64,000 nucleotides of DNA from Cryoendolithus antarcticus. Its lineage: Eukaryota > Ascomycota > Dothideomycetes > Cladosporiales > Cladosporiaceae. Every line of letters starts with the position of its first letter. Position 1 is the stretch's first letter. The notes under the pieces are model-generated. The model did no database searches. It saw nothing but the letters and a program-made list of their open reading frames with translations, and was not told the origin of the DNA. The stretch covers positions 1 through 64,000 of the forward strand of contig NAJO01000063.1 of the NCBI GenBank assembly GCA_002077065.1, written 5' to 3'. Positions 1 through 9,793 of this stretch are shown piece after piece. Both the position numbers and the translations under genes were made by a program.

Positions 1-806
1 TCTTGTCTAGAAGCCCGAGTAATGCGAGGACTGGAAACACTGGTGCGCAGAGTGGGAGGCATCGCTTCTCGAGGACTTGCGATGACGCGTCTGAAGAAGC
101 AAGGTCGCTGGTGTCGGTGGCGGGAGGCTGCTGATTATTAGTGACGTACCAAGCACGACCTCACGGAATGCATACCTCGAGCGACATCTCCTTGCCGCCG
201 ATGGTGATGAACTTGTTGTCCGAGATCGGGAACTCAGCACTCTTAGTGGGAGGCTGCGATGATGATCAGCATGTCGTCGGAGCATATCTCACAAACTACA
301 CACCTCGAGTGAGACCTCCTTGCCATCGATGGTGATATACTCGTTGCTGGACGCTAGTGCTTCAGCACGCTTGTTGGGAGGCTACGGAGCGAATCAGCAT
401 GACACTGGAAGGGCTCTTGCAGACTGCACACCTGTAGCGAAACCTCCTTGCCATCTATGGTGATGAACTGATTGCTTGGAGCCGGAGATTCAGCACGCTC
501 GACAACAGTGCCGTTATTGATAACTGGCAGGTTGTTGATGAACATAATCTGCGCTTTTGTGAGATGGTGACCGTGATGGTGGCCTCTTGCTTCGATCTCA
601 GCAGAATCGTTTGGAGGCTATGATGCAATCAGCGTGGGTCTTGCGATAGGATGGGATGAAGTGGATGGACTGCATACTTCGAGCGACACCTCCTTCCCAT
701 CGATGGTGATGAAGTGATTGCTCGAAACCGGTCGGATCGCAGCTGCATGAGCGAAGCCAGTCAACAGGACGGCACCCGCCACGGAGAATACGGCGATGGA
801 CTTCAT
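1..806 (-). CDS. Secreted exon-repeat precursor protein, 3' end outside the window
   Basis: My model is exons 806-678, 617-432, 381-304, 253-176 and 127-1, with introns of 60, 50, 50 and 48 nt. I start at MKSIAVFSVAG because it gives a clean signal peptide (about residues 1-21) and sits in the context GCAGCCATGAAG. Every exon junction is phase 0. Exons 1-4 each end with one copy of a 16-residue unit: SSNHFITIDGKEVSLE, PSNQFITIDGKEVSLQ, SSNEYITIDGKEVSLE and SDNKFITIGGKEMSLE. Exons 2-5 all begin with PP. Exons 3 and 4 are exactly 78 nt (26 codons). Exon 2 adds a histidine-rich stretch (HHHGHH). Exon 5 contains the dibasic site LEKR followed by CLPLCAP and a hydrophobic run ending LLDK at the window edge, like the module in the next gene. 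NKRAEA in exon 3 resembles a Kex2/Ste13 processing site. The exon structure is seen directly. Secretion and processing are inferred, and no function is recognised. Confidence 0.72.
176..806 (-). repeat. Tandem exon repeat encoding the ITIDGKEVSL unit (four copies)
   Basis: Four copies of a unit encoding about 16 residues lie at the 3' ends of four consecutive exons, each followed at once by a GT donor (GTATGC or GTGTGC) and an intron of 50-60 nt. The two central exons are identical in length (78 nt) and symmetrical (phase 0-0), so units can be gained or lost without breaking the frame. The last copy is the most diverged (IGGKEMSLE). The FITIDGKEVSL pattern loosely recalls short beta-strand repeats in fungal wall proteins, but that is a resemblance only. 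Confidence 0.8.
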
Positions 807-892
807 GGCTGCAGTATCTCGGAGCACTTGGTCTGGTCAGAAGAGAAGAGGAGTGGATGTCGCGATCCTTGTCGCAAGTATGAGTTTCGTGC

Positions 893-899
893 TAATATA
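893..899 (-). promoter_or_regulatory. TATA-like element upstream of the exon-repeat gene
   Basis: On the minus strand this reads TATATTA, about 90 bp upstream of the chosen start codon. The two neighbouring secreted-protein genes have TATA-like sequences at about the same distance (near 3252-3258 and 4417-4424). The position is suggestive only. Confidence 0.3.
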
Positions 900-1527
900 C
901 TCGAGCAAGAAGAAATCGACTGCGAGAGTATTGTGGGCCGGGACCTTTGAACGAAATGGCTGTGGGATCCTGTTGTCGATGACTTCTGCATCAGCCAGAT
1001 GAAACGGCAGATAAGTGGCCATTCACTGCTAAGGGTCTCAACGCGTGAAGGTGCACAACTCTACTGGCTGCCTCCAATCAGAATATCTGGACGCTTTGCT
1101 GACCTCTCTCGGGCGACGTGGATCTTCAACAAAGCTTCGTACAAGCTCGATTACTACTGAATACAGACTTTGTAGGGTCATCTTGACATACTCTGCGCAG
1201 CCAAAACTTTGGCAGACGGGCAGAGCCGGGCACATCGTCGTCCAGAGAAGCGGATTAGATTGCACTGATTGGCCTTGATTCTGACATTCCTCAAATATCT
1301 GCGGCCGCATCACCCGCCCGGCCTGTCGGGTAAGTCTCCCACTCATGCTGGTCAATCAAGATCACCACCAATCATCGCGAGCCTAATACTTCATGGGTCA
1401 ACTACCTACCAAGCTGCGCGGTTCGACCGCAAAGCAGTACCCAAAGCGCTTACAATGCCTATGAGAGGCACTCCAAGTACCTACAACGTCCGCATCTCCA
1501 AATTTGCGGACGACTTTACGCATAGAC
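900..1527. other. Intergenic stretch, no gene seen
   Basis: Only short overlapping open frames are present, with no start context, splice signals or recognisable protein. This is the shared upstream and downstream space between the first two secreted-protein genes. Confidence 0.5.
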
Positions 1528-3163
1528 CTAGCGAGTTGGCTCAATCCATACCTTCCTGCCAGGAACCACAGTCGCGTTGCCAGTCGTGAAGAGTTCGCCG
1601 TCCTTCATTATGACGGGCCGATCGGACCGCAACCCGGGACCCCCAGGCGTGCTGGTTGCAAAGTACGTCCCGTTCGCGGAAGGAGACCCACCTGTCTGGA
1701 TCGAGGGTGCGCTGCCATGCTTGAGATCGCCAGTGAGGGTAATCACGCCACCGGTGACTGCGCCACCGGACTGCGAACCGACGGAGCTGGAGTGCTTGAT
1801 CGGGTCCGCGCAGTAATGGTGGTAACCTTCGCGGCGCTGCGCGTAGCATGTACCATAAGCCGGGCGATGAGAGTCCTCGACAAGACGGCCCTTTGCGTCG
1901 ACAGCATACGGCTTCGGTCCATCCTAGGAGCGATCATGTTAGTGGAAGCTCACCGCGATGCGTGGGGATGAAGTACTCACTATCGGCTCCCCGAGGACCT
2001 TCTCCTTTTTGCAACTCGCCCCGAGGAACGGCCAGACCATGACGCAACCGAGCTGTTGCCAGGCGTCCTTGGGAGGTTTCGCTCGGGCCTGAGTACGAGT
2101 CAGTGGTTGGCAGTTCGCCGCAGTGCACGATGATGGGCGGAGGGTTCCAACGTACCTGGAGTGCTTTGCCCTCATTGCCGGTCTTTTTTACTCCGCTGGT
2201 AGACGGCACGTTGACACTGTCGTGGGGAATCGAGGTCACATTCCGTGTCTTACCGCCATACAAGGCGTCGCTCGAGCTTTCGCAGAATCTTTTTTGTCCC
2301 TTGTAGACTTGAGTCCAGCACCTGCTAGCGACTGGAAGTCCGGACTGCGATGCGACATTGTGGTTCCGGTCGAGTTCGAGCCATCCCGGCTGACCCTTCA
2401 CGGGTGTCAGTATCGTTTTTGCAATGTGCAAATGCCTAGCGCTTACGATCGGATAAAGCCTGTCGCACTTCCCTTTATGGAAGATCGACGCCAAGCGGCA
2501 TTGAGCCTGGGCCTCCCCGGTGGCAGGACGCATGTGTCCATAAGACTATGCTGAAGTCAGCGATGATCATCTCGTGGCGGGCAGTGCCGACAGTATATTG
2601 CGTACCATGTCTGCATAGCGGATCAGTGTGATGTTCGTGGAGTTCGGCTCGGTGTTGGAGATCGTGATGATAGGTGCAGATTTCGCAAGATCGCGACGCT
2701 GTGTTTCGTCAGCATCGGGCAAACCAAGAAGCAGTTCCATAGCCGGCTCTTATTAACTCACGGAAACACCGCTGCTCACCTGTCGCTCAGCTTCAACCAC
2801 GTCCTTCTTATCAAGCAGCCCGACCGTGAGACCCGCCGCCGTGATGATGGCGCCGCCGACACCGAGACCCACGACCGACTCGATCAGCTGTCGCTCTTCG
2901 AGATCCTTTGGCTTACCAGCCTTGATCTCGTCGAGAGTCGAGATTGGCGCTGGCGTATCCCTCTTGTCAAGCAGTCCGACCGTAAGACCCGCTGTCGTGA
3001 TGGCAGCGGCCCCAAGCCCGAGTCCCACGACTGATTCGATGAGCTGACGCTCCTCGAGAGCTTTCGGCTTACCGTATTTGATCTCGTTGTGCTTCGGAAT
3101 GGATAGTGGCGCTGCGTGAGCATATGCACACAGCAGAGCAATGGAGGTGAAGATGATCTTCAT
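1528..3163 (-). CDS. Modular secreted protein with two glycine-rich hydrophobic repeats and a Cys-containing C-terminal region
   Basis: Six-exon model: 3163-2780, 2698-2606, 2545-2447, 2395-2156, 2088-1981 and 1923-1528, about 439 residues, all junctions phase 0. MKIIFTSIALLCAYAHA is a signal peptide. Residues about 36-69 and 88-121 are two near-identical modules: LEERQLIESVVGLG, a Gly/Ala-rich hydrophobic run, then GLLDKRD or GLLDKKD. RR opens exon 2. The rest holds eight scattered cysteines and ends in a Gly/Thr-rich part with VIMKDGELFTTGN, faintly like the ITIDGKEVSL unit next door. Introns 1-5 have donors GTGAGC, GTACGC, GTAAGC, GTACGT and GTGAGT; CTGAC or CTAAC branch points are clear in introns 1, 3, 4 and 5. 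Reading through intron 1 instead gives a 136-residue protein stopping at 2753, so two genes or two isoforms are possible. The junction at 2545/2606 is the least certain. No known family was recognised. Confidence 0.55.
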
Positions 3164-3251
3164 GGTCGCGGTGTTTCGTGCGCTTGGAGATCGAGGGAAG
3201 AGTTGAAAGGCAGAGCGATACTACTTCTTCGTGGGACTGCGAGCTCGATAT

Positions 3252-3258
3252 CATATAC
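3252..3258 (-). promoter_or_regulatory. TATA-like element upstream of the modular secreted gene
   Basis: The minus strand reads GTATATGATA around here, about 90 bp before the start codon at 3163, which matches the spacing at the two flanking secreted-protein genes. Confidence 0.3.
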
Positions 3259-3743
3259 AGTTGGGCGGTAACACTTTTTTCGCATTGTGTGTGCAGCGAC
3301 GTCTCTCCGGGAGCGTATTCACACCATGCTATTGGTAACATCTCTGGACATTACCATCATAATATGCATCATTGGCTCACAGAACCCATCGGTACGCAGA
3401 CTTCTCAACAAATCAGACCAGGGAGATTGCCCCACCTACGACTCGTCTGGAACACAATGCTGACCCTGTTCACACTGTGCTGGATTAATTTCTGAGCAAG
3501 GCTTCTCCGCACTCCATTGCCAAGGAGAGTGCAGGTTCAAGCGACAGAAATTCTTCAGGAACGGGGACACCAGACCGTAGAGCTCGAGCGCAACGTTACC
3601 AAAGTCCATACTGTATAACTAGCGACCACCAGAAACAGTCTTTTCCAATGCCAACAAACCCGTCAATCGAGAAGTCAGACGCCACCGCCTCGCTATTTCC
3701 GCCACTCCTCACCACCTACTACCGAGAGACTCCCGACCCCTCT
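3259..3743. other. Intergenic stretch, no gene seen
   Basis: No open frame with coding character or splice signals was found. It separates the third and second secreted-protein genes, which point the same way. Confidence 0.5.
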
Positions 3744-4336
3744 TCATTTCCCGCCCTGTATCTCGTGTATCAGCATCAGCCCATCCCCTCCAAGAAAGTA
3801 CACAGCCTACCTTCGTTGCCGGCGCTGGCCATTGATTCAAGCCCGTCGACGTATATCCGGCGGCCCAGGGCATGCGGCTTCCGCTGGAGTGCGAGGTCTT
3901 CGTTTGCGGCGAACGAGGGATGATGGACCTGTGATTGCGGTGGGTGCCTGCGTATTTGTGGTCGTTGTCCGGACTGGAGGCAGGGGAGATACCAGCGGCG
4001 GCGGAGGCCTTTGACTGTTGTCAGCTCATTTCCGTGCAGAATTTCGTGAATCGCAAAGAGTGGGCACCTTCTCCCCCAAGAGATTGACGAAGCACTCACA
4101 TGAACATCACCTCTTACAGAATCCGCGTCGCGGTGGTCGATCAGCCCACCTACGAGGCCTCCAACGACGGTGGCTACGCCAGCACCAGTGAGTGCGCCGA
4201 GCATAACGGGTTTGTTGAGTGCTGCGAGCTCCTTCGACTTGACCCTTGCGGATTGCTCGGTGGTAACGGGAGCAGCCATCGCTGGTGCTGCCATAGTAAG
4301 GGCGCTGAGCAGAGCGAAAAAGGTGGCTGTCTTCAT
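3744..4336 (-). CDS. Small secreted protein with one glycine-rich hydrophobic module
   Basis: Exons 4336-4100, 4014-3811 and a 12-nt last exon 3755-3744, 150 residues. The start MKTATFFALLSALTMAAPAMA is a signal peptide in the same GCAGCCATGAAG context as the left-edge gene. Residues about 44-70 form a Gly/Val/Ala-rich hydrophobic module ending GLIDHRD, related to the GLLDKRD modules of the next gene. The second exon is Ser/His/Pro-rich with no cysteine. Intron 1 (85 nt) has GTGAGT and a CTGAC branch 5 nt before its AG. An alternative GTAAGA donor 15 nt upstream keeps the frame and removes five residues. Intron 2 (55 nt) leads to a codon block GGK-stop; without it the frame runs on as GCVLSW, so the tail is the weakest part. 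Function unknown. Confidence 0.6.
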
Positions 4337-4416
4337 GGCTGCGATGACTTGAGTTGTGGAGTGGTGATGAGTCTGAAGATGATGATGGGCAGTGAGCAGA
4401 GGGCCTTTTGTTGAAT

Positions 4417-4424
4417 CTATATGC
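4417..4424 (-). promoter_or_regulatory. TATA-like element upstream of the small secreted gene
   Basis: The minus strand reads GCATATAG, about 80-88 bp before the start codon at 4336. It is comparable to the elements seen upstream of the two other secreted genes. Confidence 0.3.
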
Positions 4425-5006
4425 ACACAACAGTGGTAGTTGGTTTAATGGCAGTTTCCTTTCGAGGATACGTTCACGCACCGTGATATTGGATCTCGCT
4501 CTGTTATACCGTCTGCAGGACATATGACTGGACAGCGACCAATCCCGAGCCTTAGATTTCTGCGCTAGGAGAAGCGGGTGTGTCCAAGGATGACCTCCAC
4601 ATACGTTTGAGAGTCATCTGACTGACTTCTTCCCATGCTATCGGAGCCTCAACGGACCTTATCAGCGCTTTGACTGCTGACAAGTAGATCTCCAAGGCAC
4701 CGCGCGAAGCTCGATGTCGGAAATGCGATCGGTGCACACGAAGGTTCGTTGGATCACAGAGCCCTCGAGCGCAGGTTTGATCGCCCTACCCAATCTAGCT
4801 AAATACAAACTAGCTGAACGTAAACCAGCCAATCTGCTTGCGCTCGACCGCAGCGCAGTGCCTCTTCTCACCCCCCTCACCGAGAAACCACCCCTCGTAA
4901 GCTTCCGTAAGCCGTTCCCGAATCCTCTCTACATCCCCCCACAAAACCTCAAATCAGCACCACATCCCCCTCCACGCATTCCACCCAATTACAGGGCAAC
5001 GTCAAA
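4425..5006. other. Intergenic stretch, no gene seen
   Basis: A plus-strand open frame at 4714-5226 crosses this stretch and the neighbouring gene, but it is proline-rich antisense sequence without a start context. I see no supported gene. Confidence 0.45.
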
Positions 5007-5374
5007 TCAACTCCCCTTCCCCTTCCCCGGCGACCACTGCAGCACACCCGTCTTATCGACCTTAGGCGGATGCTTGTCTCGCGGAGTTATCGTGCTGCGG
5101 CCCTCAGCGTTGGAGATTAAGGAGCTTAAGGAGCTGGTGTTGGAGCCAGAGGGGCTCACGGTGTCGAGGGTGGAAGTTGCGGAGCTGGCGCTGCCGGTGG
5201 CGGTAGGAGAGTGCTGTCTTTGTTAGCTGGGCTCGGGTTGTGCTTAGGTGTTGGTTGACGAGAGCTTACGGAGTCAGCAGTAGCGATTGCAGTTGCGGAC
5301 TCGACTGGTAGAGGTGCTGCGAAAGCGCATGTGGCCGCGGCTAGGGCGATGGGGAGGGTGAGTGTGGAGCGCAT
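5007..5374 (-). CDS. Short secreted Ser/Thr-rich protein
   Basis: Two exons, 5374-5270 and 5213-5007, joined in phase 0 across a 56-nt intron (donor GTAAGC, branch GCTAAC, acceptor ACAG), encode 103 residues. MRSTLTLPIALAAATCAFAA is a signal peptide. The mature part is Ser/Thr/Pro-rich, has no cysteine, and ends with a basic stretch (PRDKHPPKVDKTG, then GKGKG). It shares strand, architecture and size class with the three genes downstream on the minus strand but lacks their repeat modules. The splice choice is supported because the second exon stays open in only this frame up to a TGA. It could be a small effector or wall protein; no family was recognised. Confidence 0.62.
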
Positions 5375-6108
5375 CTTTGTGTTGAGCGTTTGCAGAGGAT
5401 GGATAATTTGAGCAGGCAGCGCTGTGAGTGTAAGAAAGTCGGCCAAGGGACATTATGGAAAGTAGGCTTCAACTCTCAGGTCTTGAATGCTGGAAGTGCG
5501 CGGAGCTAAGAGAACATCCGGTTCTGCATCGTACGTTGCAGCCAATAGTGCGCGCGCGCAGAAGGTAAGAAGTCATGTCGGAAGAAGCGCGAGGTGCCGT
5601 GATGGTCAGCATTGTTCGGAAAGCGGCCCTTGGTCAGCAGCGACTTTCAGCGGAGGGGAGAAGACTTTCGCTTGGGGCTGATGACCTATGCAATCCGCGG
5701 GCTTGGAAGAGTCCTACACCTACTCCGATGGAGAGGGTGGCTCTGAGTCTGGTTGTCAGCTATGTATCAATCTGAGAGTACTCTTCACGAGACACGGGCC
5801 TAGGCACAGTCATCATGCATTCCGTCCCATCTGTATCTCATCTTCGAGTGTGGGCGGCTTAGCCAGCTACCTCAGCATCTTCAAGCTCGTGCTACGCACC
5901 CCATACTTTCGTCATATCTATGTCGTCCATGCCGCAGCAAATAGAAACGCCATCGCTAATCCCACACATCTTTCGCGCTGCTTTCTTGCCCCAGGGAACG
6001 CCATGCTCACCCCTTCGCAAATTTCCAATACCTTCGTCATTGTGCAAGATCAATTCTACTCCCGTTCCGGACTCCCCTCAGCTCAGCACAGCACAGCACC
6101 CCTACATC
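5375..6108. other. Intergenic stretch, no gene seen
   Basis: Only short plus-strand frames are present, partly overlapping the csn1 3' end. No splice pairs or start contexts stand out. Confidence 0.45.
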
Positions 6109-7584
6109 TCAATACCCCAACCCCCAAGCCTCCTTCCCACCCTTTCCTCCCGGCGCGCCCGCTCCCACAATCTCAAGATTGCTGATCAAACAATTTACCC
6201 GGTGCAACCTCAACCTCAACCCCCTCTCCACCTCCTCCGCGAGCTTGCCCGCTTCTGCATGTGCCTCTACCCTCGCGTCCTTACTCGGCGCTACCACAGT
6301 CCCGTTCACCGCGTCGAGACGAGCGTTCAGCGCGCCGGAGGAGATAAGGCTGAGGATCTCGGTTTCCATCACTTTCTCCACTCCCTCCCTCGAAGTGCTG
6401 GGCGCGAGACCAGTGGGCGGAAAAGTAGATGCTAGGCTGGAGAGGCTGACGCTGGAGAAAGAGGAGAAGTACGCTGTGATGCTCTTCTCCCTTATCCGCG
6501 CGAAGAGGCGGTCGACGTGGCTGTGACCTTGGCTCAAGCCGGCGCCGAGATAGAGATCTAGTGACCAGTCTGCGTAGTAGCGGGAGAGGAGGGCCATGCA
6601 AGCTGAATACTTCGCATTTAGGTATAAGCTGATCGCCTTGCGGACATGCGGCTCCAGTTCCAGGAACGCGCGGAATGGCGAGTCGAGGACTTTCGTCTGT
6701 AGCTCCTCGCGGGAAAGTGTCGCGAGGGATGTCAAGGCGCCGTATATCGCTATATCGTTCGCGCTCGCTGTGCTGGCTATGAAATTGACGCCTTGCACTG
6801 CCGGCTGCGTGGCGAGGCTGAAGGGCACGGAGAGGAAGGATTTCGCTGCGGAGATGTAGTCGGATGTGCAGAGGTGGGCTAGGCCGGCGCCTGCTGCTGC
6901 GAGGGGCGTGAGGAGGACTTGCTCTTCCTCTTTTACGCCTACACTTTTCAGACGATTGGACGTGGCGAGAACGTTCTGCCAGTGTGGCGAAGCGGACAGA
7001 CCGGTCTGCTGCGCTGTGACGGCCTGCTGGAGGGCGATCTGCTGGAGTCGCAGCGTCAACCCGGCGATATGCGAGGGCGTACTGCAGTAGTCGCGCACGC
7101 GGGACATGGTCGTGTACGCCACCACAAGACCCTGCATCGACGGTGTCGCAGTTGCCTCAAGTTCATCCTCCTTCGTCACTGCCGCTGCCTGTCCACCCGT
7201 AGCAGAGAGATGTAGCCCGAGATCCTCCTGCCCCATGCGAATACTCTCCCGAATGAGATTATTCTTATACCCCTTCAACTCTCCCTCCAGCCGCGTCAGC
7301 TCCCGCCTATTCGCATCCTCCCGCCTAGCAAGCCAGTCGGTATCTTTCACCGCGAGATCTGCATGTCCGAGCAAGCTGGCGAGATCCGTCGCGCGGTGAT
7401 AGAGCGAGACATCCTTGCCTAGCTTGATGACTTCGAGCGCGAGTGTGAGGGCTTGATGGGATAGCGGGGGGCAGTGAGCGGCGATGTGGAGGAGGCGGAG
7501 GGGGAGGAGGGGTGGAGTGTAGTTTGAGGTGTGGGATTCGAGATCGAACGTGGGGGTGCCGACGGAGGGGAGAGGGGAGGCCAT
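6109..7584 (-). CDS. csn1: COP9 signalosome complex subunit 1 (PCI domain)
   Basis: A single uninterrupted 491-codon frame, the expected size for fungal CSN1. The N-terminal half is helical-repeat sequence of the RPN7 type (for example TTMSRVRDYCSTPSHI around residues 155-172). The segment around residues 350-395, HVDRLFARIREKSITAYFS followed by VSLSSLASTFP, is the classical winged-helix part of the PCI domain. The family removes Nedd8 from cullins, so it regulates SCF ubiquitin ligases; this subunit is a scaffold without catalytic residues. In fungi the complex acts mainly in the nucleus and affects development. A likely 5' UTR intron lies upstream at 7792-7722. The last 30 or so residues are Gly-rich and poorly conserved. 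Assignment is from recognised family sequence; no search was run. Confidence 0.9.
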   Translation of the reverse strand: MASPLPSVGTPTFDLESHTSNYTPPLLPLRLLHIAAHCPPLSHQALTLALEVIKLGKDVSLYHRATDLASLLGHADLAVKDTDWLARREDANRRELTRLEGELKGYKNNLIRESIRMGQEDLGLHLSATGGQAAAVTKEDELEATATPSMQGLVVAYTTMSRVRDYCSTPSHIAGLTLRLQQIALQQAVTAQQTGLSASPHWQNVLATSNRLKSVGVKEEEQVLLTPLAAAGAGLAHLCTSDYISAAKSFLSVPFSLATQPAVQGVNFIASTASANDIAIYGALTSLATLSREELQTKVLDSPFRAFLELEPHVRKAISLYLNAKYSACMALLSRYYADWSLDLYLGAGLSQGHSHVDRLFARIREKSITAYFSSFSSVSLSSLASTFPPTGLAPSTSREGVEKVMETEILSLISSGALNARLDAVNGTVVAPSKDARVEAHAEAGKLAEEVERGLRLRLHRVNCLISNLEIVGAGAPGGKGGKEAWGLGY

Positions 7585-7721
7585 GATTACGGGGTGTCGA
7601 GGGTGGTGTCAGTGGTGTAGGAACGGCAAGGCGGAGGTGAGTTGAGGTGGAGTAAGTGAGTGAGTGATGGAGGCGTTTGATGTTTTGAGGTGAAGCTCAT
7701 GTCGCTGGCGGGGAAGCGGGG

Positions 7722-7792
7722 CTGACATCCGGCGGACAGACTTTGTCTCATTTGCAGCCGATGCAAGTAAAATACTGGCAATAGATACTCAC
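7722..7792 (-). other. Probable 5' UTR intron of csn1
   Basis: The minus strand reads a GTGAGT donor at 7792 and a CAG acceptor ending at 7722 (71 nt), about 140 bp before the csn1 start codon. A stop codon sits just before the ATG, so the intron is not expected to extend the protein. Confidence 0.45.
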
Positions 7793-9793
7793 CTCTACAT
7801 GACGAAAGCACGAGTTGGACTGCAGAAGCTCTATATCGTATTGCAGATGAAGCTACATTGTAGAGGCGCACTGAGAAGACCAAGCACTCCAACTTGCTGG
7901 TTCAATGCAACCCTCGCGAATACTTCATTGCCCTCTAGCCCCGTCCATGTAGGGTTATACTGCCACTCGCCTAATTATGCGTACGGCCAGGCAGCCACTA
8001 AGATAGCACATTCAAGCCCATAATCCCGAGCTCACCGTATCGTACAGATGTGCGAGCAGCCTCTGCTCCGCCGCTTCTGGTCCAGCGTATCACCGAGATG
8101 GCAGCCACCTTATGGAGGACCGGGGATCGCAACTTCGTGATGCCGCTGCACTGACTTCGGACGTCCTAGACTAATATGACGGCTCGCCGCGACATCCAGA
8201 GGTTGTGCGTCTTGATTCAGCTTCTCAGCTCTATCAGTGGCATATGTGAAAAGCACCACCATGCCGGGCTCAGCACCGTTCAGTCGGCGATGGCTGTCTA
8301 TCATGTCGAGCCTCTCGAGAAGAAGCGTTGAGCTAGAGCTGGGCGTCGCCTGAAAGTGTGACTTACAGTGCTCATGGCCCGCCGAATTGGAATTCCAACG
8401 TAGCGTGAGAGCTAGGCTTCAGGGAAAGCCCACCGCAGATGTGCAATCTCCATATCCGTCGTGGCCGTGGACGAGTGGATTGCGCTGTCCAGACGCAGCA
8501 GTTCTGCTCGATCATTCAAGTGCTGAAGTCCAGCTCCAGTCTGACGTCGTGGCTGCTGTCACTATCACGTGTGCCCTCTGATAATCGGAAGCAGGGCGGA
8601 AATGCAGAAGCCGCGAATCCGAGAGCAAGCGGCAGGGCTGAGAGGCGCCGATTTCTTATGCTCATGGAGGACCCGAGTGGATTAATTTAGTCGCATCGAT
8701 GTGAAGGGCTCGAGCGACTGGGCATTGGCTGTCACGAAGAATGCGCCGCTTCCTGAGCTGTGATGGCGAAGCCGGACAGTCTGAGCTCAGTGGACTCACA
8801 GACGATTTGGAGATCTGTAGTCTGATGAGACTTGGGCTCGGTCTATCGATGCGCGGGAGAGTACGAAGTAGTCAAGCTAAAGGGAAGGTCCGTCTGCAGT
8901 ACAAAGAAAATGAGCGAAGTCGAATACCTTCATATGCGCGGCACTCGGACCACCGCAGTTGTGACTGCGCGATATGCCAGCATCGAGCTGCCTGCGATGC
9001 CGTGAGTAGCATGGTCCATGATGTTGCCGCTCAGTGCCTCATCATGTGCACATCCCGGTGTCTCTACGCCCCGCCGAGACCTCTTCTCCTCGCTGCAACG
9101 TCTCTCGCACAGGTCCACGGCTCAAGGAGACTCTCCGCCAGTGAGTGCAGAGCAGACAGTTGTCCCGTGGAGTGCCAAAGTGCGGTCCAAGAACAACGTG
9201 GTCACAACAGTGATTCTCAACCCAAGGTCAATGCCCTCGCTGACAAGCTCATTTCCCCACATCTCCGCAGAAGCCAATTCAGCCAATCCAGACCCTTGAT
9301 TCAGCGTGCACTTCACACCCCGGTCGCTTGTCACGCCAGGAAGGGAAAGTGGCTGCAATCAGCCAATTGCAGGAGGGCCCTCGGGTGGGCGCATTCCTGT
9401 GCCTGCGCCGGCCGATACTGCGGAAGACGTCACGTCGTGGTGTTGAGAGACAGGAGATCGCTGAACTTTGCGGCGAGGGTGTACAGAAGCGCGTGATTGC
9501 TACTGGGAGAAAAGGAAACAAAAGCGGAAGGAATCAAGGGCCAGTACACACTCGTTCCTGCGCATCACGCGAAAGGCAAGAAGACACAAGAGGGCAGCGC
9601 GGAGGAAGTCATTGAGGCAAGAGCGGGAGGGATTACTGGACAGCACTGGCATCGGATACACCGCTGCACACACTCAGCAACAGCTTGCTGCTACCGCCAG
9701 CATCGCGCACACCGCCGCGACACCCCATCACCATCCCCCACCACGGCGCCGACAACGCGACACCCCACCTCCGTCGCCCGACGACCACCCACC
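7793..9793. other. Two kilobases without a supported gene
   Basis: The longest frame here (8741-9496, plus) has shadow-like, Arg/Cys/Ser-rich composition and no start context or introns. This is probably the divergent promoter space between csn1 and the membrane-protein gene. I see no RNA gene. Confidence 0.4.

Noticed and set aside
1420..1428. GGTTCGACC, a tRNA B-box-like string
   Set aside because: No matching A box, acceptor stem or anticodon arm could be drawn at the right spacing.
2546..2605. Alternative acceptor CAG five bases before the chosen TAG acceptor
   Set aside because: It leads to frame HSLMDTCVLPPGR, which cannot be joined in phase to the following exon.
8741..9496. 251-codon plus-strand open frame
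   Set aside because: Arg/Cys/Ser-rich shadow-like composition, no start context, no introns, no recognisable segment.
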